Source of the DNA: Pleodorina starrii
Taxonomy: Eukaryota; Chlorophyta; Chlorophyceae; Chlamydomonadales; Volvocaceae
Direction of reading: 5' to 3'
Length of the DNA stretch: 64,000 bases
Assembly (NCBI GenBank): GCA_030267565.1
Contig: BRXU01000021.1
Location: forward strand, 2,078,501-2,142,500
Shown here: piece after piece, positions 55,001 to 64,000 of the stretch
Layout of the letters: each line of letters begins with the position of its first letter
Position numbering within the stretch: the stretch's first letter is position 1
Made by a program: the position numbers and the translations under genes
Notes under the pieces: generated by a model
What the model was told of the DNA's origin: nothing
Database searches by the model: none
Seen by the model: the letters and a program-made list of their open reading frames with translations, nothing else

Positions 55001-57952
55001 AGTGGGCCGGAGGGAGGGGAGGGGAGGTGGGAGGGGTAAAAACTGATACCGCAGCGGAGACGGCGGGATGGGGGTTTGAAGAGTGATTTGGCAAGAAAGA
55101 AACAAGAAGCCCTGCAGACGTAGTGATTGTTGAGGGTGGGGGAGGGGGAGGGCCAGCAAAGGCAGCGACGGTAGGTGCCAATAGACCGCGGGCCGCGGGC
55201 GCAGGGAACAAGTACGGTTTCGTTTTTCCCGAAGTCGTTGTGGCAGTTGTTTGTGTTTCGCCCCACGTGCGTGTCTGCGCCGCCCGCCCGCCCCGCCCCA
55301 ACGCTAATCCCTCGTCATCCCTCGTCCTCAACCCGGTCGTAGCCGCGGGGAGAGGGCTCTCCGTCTCCGTCTCCATCTCCGTCTCGGTTTCTTTCCGCCT
55401 GTTGGAGTGTTCTAAGGGCTGCACTGCCTCGAACACTGTCTGACCAATCTGACCAAGAAGAGAGCTGCGCTGTCTTGCCTGTCCGGCACCCGCCATCCCC
55501 GCCCCGCTGTCCGCCGGTAACCCCTGTTCCCACACACCCCCGGCCCCCCGCCGCAGCGTCCTACACGGGCCCCGCCGGCGGGGTCAGCGCCAGCAGCAGC
55601 GCTGTCCTGACGGCCGCGACGATGACCACGACGACACCCACCCCCGCGGCGGCGGCGGTGGCGGCGGTCTCCACATCTGGCGCGGCGGCTCGGAGCTCCG
55701 TAACCGCCTCCAGCACAACTGCGGAAGAGGCCCCAGCCGGAAACGAGCACGCAGACCGGGGCGCGTCGGCGTCGACGGCAGCGGCGGCGGCGGCGACGAC
55801 GGCGACGCCCAGCGGCAAGGCAGGTGGCAAGACGCCAGCGCTGTCGGCGGCGGTAGCCGGCAAGGCCGCCGGCGCGGGCGCGGCGGGTAGCAAGGGCACC
55901 ACCGCGACCCCGGGCGCCAAGGCGGCGGCGTCAGCCGGCGCCAGCGCCAAGAGCGCCGGCGTTGCGTCTTCGGCGGAGAAGTCCGGTGGTCTTCCGCCGC
56001 GGACGTCGGCGTCGGCGGCGTCGCCGGCGGCCGGCGGCGTGCCGCACTTTATGTTGCCGACCCGCTCCCTACAAGCGCACAAGCGCACCAGCGACGAGGG
56101 CGGTGCGGCGGCGGCGGCGCTCGCGACGTCGACGTCGACACCGAACGCGACGGTCACGCCGACCAGCGGCCACCACCCCGCGACGCCAGCCTCCACCGCC
56201 ACCAGCGCCGCCGCCGCCGGCGGCACGGCCACCTCCACCGCCGGCACGCCAACCAGCAAGTCGGCGGCGGCCAAGGCGCCGTCGCCCGGCGTCAGCGCCG
56301 CGCCGAAGCCGGCCGCCGCTGGCGGCGCTGGCGCTGGCGCTAAGAGTGCAGCGGGGCGTCCGGCCGGCGCCGGCGCAACGCCGGCCGCTCCGAAGCCGCC
56401 CGCGGCGTCCACACCCGTGGCGGCGGGAACAGGCGGCGGCGCCAAGCCGGCCGGCGCTGCGAAGCCGGCGGCTGGGAGCAGCCCAGCAGCGGCGGCGAAG
56501 CCCAGCCCGGCGGCGGCGGGCAAGGCCAGCGCCGCCGCTAGCACCACCGCCGCGGCGGCGAAGCCGGCGGCGAAGCCGGGCACGCCCGCGCAGGCCGCCA
56601 GAGCGGCGACGCCGCAAGGCGCAAAAACGGCGGGCGCCGCCTCCGCCGCGCCGGCGGCGGCGGCGGCGCCGGCGGGCCAGCCCGCGGAGGCGCCTCCGGC
56701 GCCCGTGCAGGCTGCCGCCTCGAACAGCTCCCTCCGGGGCACGTTGAGTATGTTTGAGAGCATCAAGTCCGACACCCATTCGGACGCAGGCGGCGCGGCG
56801 TCGAAGGTGCCGACGGGCGGCGGCGGCGGCGGCGGCGGGCTTCCGTTCGGCGAGTGGCGGATGGTTCGACTGAAGAAGGACATGCGCTGCTGCGCGTCTG
56901 ACGGCACGGTGGCCCAAGAGACGCACGACGGTGAGGTGGTGGCTGGCTAACGGACTGGCTAACTGACGGGTTGGTTGGCTGGTTGGCCTCCATGCACTTG
57001 TCTCCCTCCCCCTGCCCTCCCTACTTCAAACCCCCCTCCTCGCTCGGCCGCCACCCTCCCTCCGCTACGGTATCGTCCTTATCACCGCCCTCCTCCCGCC
57101 CTGCCCCCGCCCTCGACCCGCTCTCCTCCCGCCCTGCCCCTCTCCCCACACCCCCTCGCCCCGCCCTGCCCCTCTCCCCACAAAGGCCAAATGGAGGTCT
57201 TCCAGTGCGAAGAGACGCTGGCACCCGGTTCGCTGGCGGCGGTCATCAGCCACAGCTTCTTCCCGCCTCCGGAGGGAGGCGGCAACGGCGGCGGTGGCGG
57301 TGCGCCCACTCCCAAGACCTGGATCTTCTGTCCCGACCCGCTGTGCATGGAGAGCAAGCCGCTGGGGTCCGAGCTGCCGCCCTGGTGAGAGTGGCGGCAG
57401 TCCGGGGTGGTGGTACCTAGAGAGAAAGAGAGTACCGTAAAGAGCGCTGAGGGCGTGGGTAGAGTGGGTGTCAGCGATGGGTGCGTGTGGGCGAATGCTG
57501 GGCTTGAACGGTGGGTGAGAGCGGTTGGGTGTCAGCGGTTGGGTGTCGGCGGTGGGTGTCGGCGAATGCTGTGAGGAGAGTGTGGGGCCGGGGCTGTGGA
57601 TAGGGGGAGGACCGGCGGCCGGAGCCTGAAAGTCGATTCGGGCGGGCCCCAAGTCCTGAGGGCGCGAGGCCAGGAGGAGGGAGCGCCGGCGAGAAGCCGC
57701 CCCGGGCTACGGTAACGACCTCCGCCCCCCCCCGCCCGCCTATACGTGGATAAACCCCCCTCGCCCCTCGCCCGCCCTTACATCCTCCGCCCGGCCAGGC
57801 CCCCCAAGATCATCCTGGCGGGCGGCGTCAAGGTCACCCGGGCCGAGTACGACCGGCTCAAGGGCCTGGGACTGGATGTGACGCTGCCCGGCAAGGTCTC
57901 CGCCACCGGCACCGGCACCGGCACCACCATCGCCACCGCTCCCAGCGGCTGA
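49370..57952 (+). CDS. Putative N-myristoylated/palmitoylated low-complexity protein, unknown function
   Basis: Eleven exons: 49370-49457, 49628-49962, 50469-50573, 50975-51289, 51583-52233, 52902-53018, 53864-54226, 54598-54997, 55557-56930, 57186-57384, 57799-57952 (TGA). All junctions are GT-AG and all phases agree, giving 4101 nt and 1366 residues. The N-terminus MGCLCFGSGKE fits dual acylation (Gly2 myristoyl, Cys3/Cys5 palmitoyl), predicting membrane attachment. The middle is disordered: Ala/Pro/Gly runs, polyGln (exons 3, 5, 8), an eight-Asp run in exon 5, and three FEATRS-like repeats in exon 7. Exon 9 is Ala/Gly/Pro/Lys-rich. The only globular-looking part is C-terminal (exons 9-11): LRGTLSMFESIKSD, GEWRMVRLKKDMRCC, TWIFCPDPLCMESKPLG, PPKIILAGGVKVTRAEYDRL. 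I recognise no family. Splice signals make the gene model strong, the function unknown. Confidence 0.78.
52805..52868. repeat. (GACCC)n repeat
   Basis: About a dozen GACCC/GGCCC pentamer units in the intron before the exon at 52902 of the acylated-protein gene. Confidence 0.9.
53458..53493. repeat. (GGGC)n repeat
   Basis: Eight to nine GGGC units in the intron between the exons ending at 53018 and starting at 53864. Confidence 0.9.
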
Positions 57953-60900
57953 TGGCGCTGCCCGCGAGAGGTGGGGCGGGGGGCCGGGGGAGGGGAGGGG
58001 GTGTTGAGGCGAAGCCAACGGCGAAGCCCACCCCTCTGCTCTACTCTGCCTTGCTCTGCCATGCTCTACCGAGTCCAAGACACCGACGGTATTAGTACGT
58101 GGTATTGCGGGTTCCATTGAGCCCTTTGCCAGAGCCTGACTCGCGCGACGTGGCAGCGGGGGAGTGGTGACCCAGGCACGTGATGGCACGCGGCCGCGGG
58201 GCAACACACGTTGCCACTCTCCCGTCTGAGCTCATCCCCACAGGGCCGGCCGGCCGGTGCGCCCCGACCGCGGTCTGCGTGGTCTGCAGTGCCGGGGTCT
58301 GCAGTGCCGGGGTCGGGGACTCGGGGGGACGCCACCATTATCTGGCCAGCATTGCTCATGTGCGTGAGAGACCCAAATGTGGTGGGATTTTCAAATTCAA
58401 TTCGGTGGCCTTTGCTCGAGTTGAGTGAGTGGGTGTGCAGGGGAGCCAGGAGGAGGATTGAGGCCGCAGGGTGGGCGGGTGGGTGGGTGGGTGGGTGGGT
58501 GGGCTGTGTTTGGCCTACACGAGTAGGGCGAGGCTCCTCTCTTCTGCGCGCGATGAGTGACTGCGCCTTCACTAAGGAGCGCCTCGGAGGAGAGCGGTGC
58601 AGCGCCACACGGGGCCCCGCTCAGCTCACTCAAACGACCGAGAGCCTGAGACTGAGATTGAGATTGAGGGCTGAGGCTGAGATTGAAGACGTCACGACCA
58701 CCGCCGCCGCGGCGCCATCCGTCCGTCCGCTGCTGGCCCCGTCACTCGGCCAGCCAGCAAGCCAGCCAGCCATGCAGGCATGTAGGCATGTATGTATGTT
58801 CGGTGTGCGTGCGTGCATGCATGCATTCATGCACAGGACCATGCTTTGGAGGCATCACCATCACCATTATGCGGATGCGGATGCGGATCGGTGGATGCCG
58901 GTGGATAGGGCGACCGCGGGGGCTGCCCCGTTCCGCCGGCCACGACTGCCGTACTTTCGACAATGGGCCTCTGTTGTACAGCTGCTTGCATAGTTGTGTG
59001 TGTGTGCGTGTGTGTGTGTGTATGTGTGTGTTGGAGGGGGAAAAAGAGTAAGAAGGCAAAGGGGCTTTGCCCAATCCAGTGAACAGACGTTTATTCCCCC
59101 CGAATGGGGAGGGAGTCGTGATAATGGTCCATGGATGCGATGTCGCATGAATGGGAGCAATGTATGGGCCGCGGACATCCGAGGGCGAGCGTGTGTAGGG
59201 CAGGGTGGGGTAGGGGCTGACGAACAGCAGCATCCGGGCGGGCGGGGAAGGCCGACGGATTGGCGACGCGACCCCAGCGACCCACGCCGGGACCTGCGCC
59301 CCCCGAGGCGATACCGGTGTGTGTGTGTGGGGGGGGGGTGAGACTGTTAGGAGCCTCCGGCAGGTGGCGGTGGTGGTGGTGGCCGTTGTGGGGGCGTGTG
59401 CCTGTGTGCGGCACGCTTACGGTACCCTTTGGGTGCCCGTTGGTGCCCTCCCCCCCAAACCTGCCCAACCTTTCCTGCCTCTGGAGACGCTGGAGGCCTG
59501 GGAGGCTCGGGAGGAGGTGAGTACGTGGAACGGGTTGTCACGTGCAGTGCAGTACAGCACAAGAAAGCTCGAGGGCCGCTGGTGGTGGGGGTGGGCGGGG
59601 AGGGGGGCAGTGACGGGCTGTGTTAGGACGGCATTGCCGCCTTGGGCTTGTTTCTTGATGCCCTCCTCCAACGCTGACGCTGGTGACGCCTCGTCGTCGA
59701 CTGAGCGTGTGGACTGTGGAGGGGGTGAGAGCTGGGCGAACGTTGCGGTGTGGCACGCCCTGCGGTGCGGGGCACGGCACGAAGGCAGCGGGAAACGGAA
59801 GCAGCAGAGGTTTGAATGGGGGCATGGTTCCTCCCGTTTCTTCGCCCTGGACTGTAAAAAGACCTTCGCGACAACCACCACCACCACCACCACTCCGACA
59901 TAACCGGCGCACGTCGAAACAATTTATAGGACGTGTGTGTGTGTGTGGGGGGGGTGTTTTGTGCTTGTTTTCGCAGCATTCAGTGCATCCGATGAGGGAG
60001 TTGCGGGCGCCCCGGGAGCTTGCTTCCGTTGCGTGTGGAGTCGCCAGTATCGCGCGCGCGCGTCACTCGGGGGGATGGCGGGGGCGAAACACGGGAATAA
60101 ACCGCTGACATGCCAGAAGCAGTTTTGTTTCGGTGTGTTTTCTGTACGGCGATATTGCCGTACTGACATGCGAGAGATTTGTACTGAGACGGTATCTCGG
60201 GGATTCCCCGGGCCGCGCCGCGACCCCCCGGTGCAAAAGTTCAAGAACTTGTGAGTCCTGCGCTTAGCACAATGGAATGGATGCGTTGTCGTTACCACCC
60301 AAGTGCTACTTGTTGTGCATGGCGGGTCGAGAGGTGGTTGAATCGCTCCGTAGAGGGCGTGTCGTTTTCCTCACGAGGCACCGGTAGACGGTGGTGCACG
60401 GCTCACACGTTTTTCGGGTACCTAGTGCGGTCCCCCCCTGTACTGCACTGCTCTGCGGTGCTTGCAGAGGCAGCAGCGATTGGGCGGTGCGCTGTAGCGC
60501 CCCAACTGCTGCCACACCTGCTGCACATTGTCCCAAACCACGACCCACGCGCTTCCCAGGGCCATCCAGCGGATCCGCAAAGCTGGGTATGTGTGTGTGT
60601 GTGTGTATTCTTCCAGCATGGAGATGAGCCCGCAGTCCGAGCGACGACATTCCGCAGGCTACGGTAAGTTCAGTCCCCCAGTTTTGGTCCGGGGGACTGG
60701 GCCGTCCTTGTTACATGGTAAGCGGAAGCAGGAGGGCCTGGAACCCCCACTGTAACAACAGTGCCTACTGCTACAGCCGCCAGAACGGGTTCTTGTCCGC
60801 ATTTCCCCATGTAACCCCCCCCCCACCAAGGCGGCCCACGAAATGCATCGCTGACGGAAAGCATCCGGGATGGATCCTTGGCTTGATAACCGCGCCGGTT

Positions 60901-61562
60901 GCATCCGAAGCCTGGAGGCCCTGAATCCTGAATGAATAGCTGCTCGCTTGCGAGCAAACAAGTCTTGGTGTTTCTCCGCTGCAGTGCATGCCAGCTGGCA
61001 AGCTTGCCCCACCCTGCCGAAGGTCTAAGGGGCCGCCCACAACAGTGACGCGCACACATACCCGCGTCAATGGCAGGTTTCCAGCTAATGTTTCGATTCG
61101 AGGAATTGTCAGGAGGACCCGGCCGTGTAGGAGTGTGTTGTGATGCACTTTGAATTGTTTCTGGTTACTTGCAACCGTACTCTGTCCACTGCCTATACGA
61201 CACGGGGCGAAGCTACCGTGCCTACCTACCAACCGGGGTGAAGCTACCTGCTCGTTAATCCCTCTGACCGTGTTGTGCCACAACGCATATACCGTACCTA
61301 CCGTACTACCGTACCGTGACAACAACTTGCTGCTCATATCATACAAGAACCCGCGCTCAGTATGCCAGCTGCACGCGCCAGCACCGCTGTTCCTCTGGCT
61401 CCCCCCTCCCCTTGCAAATCCATTCACTCGCTGGGTCCGCGTCTAAACCAGTCTGCGTGTGTCCAGCCCCAATCCCAATCAAAGCTTCGGCTGCCTACAG
61501 GAAAAGAAACCCCACCGAGCGGCGCCCACAAACTGTTGCTCGCTTCAACAGCGACCGACCCG
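57953..61562. other. Intergenic region between convergent genes
   Basis: 3.6 kb between two stop codons facing each other; it must hold both 3' untranslated regions. There are several GT microsatellites (near 59000, 59320, 59935, 60595) and a (GGGT)n stretch near 58480. Isolated splice-like signals occur (donor GTGAGTAC after an open stretch ending AWEAREE at 59518; donor GTAAGTTC at 60663), but no exon chain could be built. Confidence 0.5.
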
Positions 61563-64000
61563 CTAGCCCCGCGCCCCTACGGTGCCCGCGTGCCCCCCCT
61601 GGCCTCCACACGCCCCCGCCCCCGCCCCCGCCGCCTCGCACTCGGCCTTGTGCCCCGCTCGCCAATGCGCCACCTGGCACTCCCTGCTGCAGTACCACCA
61701 CACGGCGCCGCCGCAGCCGCCGCCGCACCGCCGCCGCGGCAGCGCCAGCTCACTGGGCCCGTCGAGGTTTGCGCACGCGGCGTTGGCGCAGCAGTACGGC
61801 GCCATGCGCCGCCGCACCTCATCCGGCGGCGGCAGCGCCGCCGCCACCGCGGCCGCGGCCCCGCATATCTGCACCGTCCTCGGCGCGGCGTCGCCCTTCA
61901 TCAGCGTTCTCACCGCGTCCAGTGCCATTGGGTTCGGAAAGTCGCCGTTGGGTCCCAGGAGCCTGGCTATGACGGGCAGGGTCAGGCAGGCCCGCCGCTG
62001 CGCCGCGGCCGATGACGACGGCTCCGTCGCGCCATTCATCGACGCCGCTGCTGAGTCGTTGCGACCGCCGCTGTGGCCGCTGCCGCCACCCAACGCGGCG
62101 CGCATTTCGCCGGGGAAAGCGGCGCACATCAAGCAGAGCACGGAGCCAAAGGCATCGCCGCATTCGTGCACGCAGCTGGCGCCCTCAGTCGTTTCCTGCT
62201 GGTGACGGCGGCGGCAGCTCAGCGCCCTGGCGGCGGCGCCCAGCAGCTCCACGGCGCCCACCTCCGCCAACAGCAGCCGCCGCCACTGCGCCGCCGCCGC
62301 CATTTTCGCCGCCGCCGACTGCGCGCCGCCAGCACCGGCGTGCGGATGCGACGGCGAGTTGGCTGCGCCGCCGCCACCGCGGCCGCCGCCGCTTCCGGGC
62401 GCCACGGCATCCTCCGCCGCCGCCGCGGCTTGCAGCACCAGCAGGCAGGCTTGGAGGGCGGTTTGCAGGGCCCCAAATACGCTCGGTGTCAACATCTCAA
62501 GTCCGCGTAGGCGGTCGAGTGCGGGCAGATGGAAGTGCTGCAGGACTCGAGAGGTGGCCGGAAGCAGCCGAATGATCGCGAAGGAGGTGAGGTCCAGTAG
62601 CTGTTGCACGCCAGCGGCCTCGACCTGGCTGCTGCTGCGGCCGCTGCCGTCGGCAGCAGAACCGCCGCCGGTGCTGCCGGTACTGCTGCCGCCAGCAGCG
62701 GAACCGCCGCCACGGCTGCTCTCCCCGGCGGCGACCCCCTCGCTGCACGTGCCGCCGGCGCCATCACCTTGATCAGGCCGCCGGCCGCCGCCGCCAGCCT
62801 CGCCGCCGCCAGCCCCGCCGCTCCCGGCGAGAAGCGCCGCCGCGAGCTGGTCGCAGCACGCCCAGATCATCGCGGCTTCCAGGAATTTCGTCGCCAACGA
62901 GATGACGTCCGCAATCACAGTCGCGCGGCACATGGCAGGATCGTCCTTTGTCTCCGGCTCCAGGCGCCCCTCCCATTCCGCTTTCTGCAAGGACTGCAGC
63001 AGTCCCCGGGCGCCCTTAGCTGTCGTGGCAATCATCGCAGCCAGCTCCGAAACCGGCCCGAACATCAGGATCTGGATCCAGCTCTCGGCGCCGCACAGTG
63101 GGAAGGGGCAAACCACCGGCACCCGCATCAGGCGCTCCATGCAGGCCAAAACGCCGGCGGAGAGCACGACCTCGGCCTCGACGCCAAGCTCGCTCGGCAG
63201 CGGGAGACCTGTGCGGGGTTTTTGCGGGGGCCCAGGCAGCAGGCAGCGAAAAGAAGAGTGACAGCCAGGAGGTGGGTTCTCCTTCCCGTCCTTCAGCAGG
63301 GCTTTGTATCTCGGGCTTCGACAGTCGTGTCAGGCCGCACCCCTCCCTCCCAGGAAAACAAGGCGGCCCCCACCCCGCGCGAGCTCCCTTGTCGTAGCCC
63401 ACACACGGACGTGCCTGCTGTGGAGTGGCCGGTCCGCAGTAGGTCGCGAATGGTGAAGACGGCGAAGCCGGGCCAGTAGTCGCCGACTTCCGAGTTTTCG
63501 CGGCCGTCCGCAGCGTCCCCGCCGCCGTACGGCCCAGCCCGGACCGACTCCACGGACGCGTCCACCGCGCTCATGTAAGCCGTCCATAACGCCCGGAGCC
63601 GCTCCACATCCGCTGGCCGCACTGGTAGACTGCCGCCACCACCGCCCCGCGGACACAGGCTGCGGCGTGAGATGATCCCCCGCAGTGCTACCGCCGCGCT
63701 CAACAGAGCCAGCAAGGCCACGCCGCCGCTGCCGGACCGCGCCAGCCGCACCGCGCCGGGCTCCCGGCCCCGACCCACATCCCGACCCACATCTCGAACC
63801 CGATCCCGCGGCCGCGCCGCCGCCGCCGCCACCGCCGCGTGCACCAGTCGGATGCAGATGTCAAACGTCGCGGCGTTGTTCCATGGCGGGAAGGCCGCGG
63901 CGGCGGCGGCGCCGCCGCCGCGGCCGAAGTACGACCACCATTGGAGCGCCACGGAGAGCAGAGAGGTGTCCAGAAAGATGACACCGGAGGAGGAGGCGGA
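61563..64000 (-). CDS. MYND zinc-finger protein (5' end outside window)
   Basis: Two exons on minus: 63403 to beyond 64000 (open to the window edge through GVIFLDTSLLSVALQWWSYFG) and 61563-63208, joined by a GT-AG intron 63209-63402 that keeps frame (GTSVC then LPLPSELGVEAEVVLSAG). The C-terminal MYND finger has CCANAAC...C, CGGGC, WYCSRECQVAHWRAGHKAEC (about nt 61640-61800), the C6HC zinc pattern used for protein-protein contacts. Upstream are helical Ala/Leu-rich stretches (ESWIQILMFGPVSELAAMIA, SFAIIRLLPATSRVLQHFHL) interrupted by Gly/Ser runs. Green algae carry many proteins of this layout, with roles mostly unknown. The stop is TAG/TGA-type at 61563. Confidence 0.8.

Noticed and set aside
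55561..56907. 448-codon minus-strand ORF opposite exon 9 of the acylated-protein gene
   Set aside because: Antisense shadow of a GCC/GCG-rich exon; the plus-strand exon chain has consistent phases and splice sites.
59465..60670. A gene in the convergent intergenic region, based on donors at 59518 and 60663
   Set aside because: The open stretches cannot be linked in frame and show no protein family; two isolated donor-like sites are expected by chance.
1..64000. tRNA, rRNA or self-splicing intron genes
   Set aside because: None recognised by eye apart from the tRNA-like head of the SINE, which lacks a complete cloverleaf.

Overview
The window looks like nuclear DNA of a chlorophyte green alga, most likely volvocine (Chlamydomonadales). 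The grounds are high GC, short-exon genes rich in GT-AG introns, long Ala/Gly/Gln/Pro homopolymer runs inside coding exons, dense microsatellites, a chromodomain Gypsy retrotransposon, a tRNA-type SINE and a split-direct-repeat (TOC1/PAT-like) element. No prokaryotic, organellar or viral gene organisation is seen. Exon coordinates were read by eye from splice signals and reading-frame continuity; no search or gene predictor was run.

Layout. 1-4925: 3' part of a non-LTR retrotransposon (end of reverse transcriptase, RNase H, zinc finger, endonuclease-like C-terminus, ATT-rich tail). 5038-15378 (minus): copy A of a C2-domain plus class 3 lipase gene, with a SINE, a 75-bp LINE end and a 2.2-kb insertion in its introns. 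16482-29951: a complete Gypsy/chromovirus with near-identical 334-bp LTRs and a 5-bp target duplication. Its reverse transcriptase holds a 398-bp tandem duplication, and a 5.0-kb CCCTA-ended DNA transposon sits inside the second unit. That transposon carries a 140-bp tandem array with an 840-bp higher-order period. 30175-33084: a non-autonomous split-direct-repeat retroelement. 34911-41257 (minus): copy B of the C2-lipase gene, with a 55-bp-arm foldback that breaks one exon.

41258-44389: intergenic DNA with short repeats and a hairpin cluster. 44390-48707 (minus): SET-domain protein methyltransferase resembling the Rubisco large-subunit methyltransferase/SETD class. 49370-57952 (plus): an 11-exon gene for a 1366-residue, probably N-terminally acylated, low-complexity protein of unknown function, divergent from the SET gene. 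61563-64000 (minus): 3' part of a MYND zinc-finger gene, cut by the window edge.

Interpretation. Copies A and B are a same-strand gene duplication that was about 3 kb apart before at least two retroelements moved in between. Because the paralogues align exon by exon, each serves as the empty-site reference for insertions in the other. The right third (44-64 kb) is a TE-poor, gene-dense block. The genes do not form an obvious pathway: a lipid hydrolase pair, a protein methyltransferase, a putative membrane-anchored disordered protein and a MYND protein.
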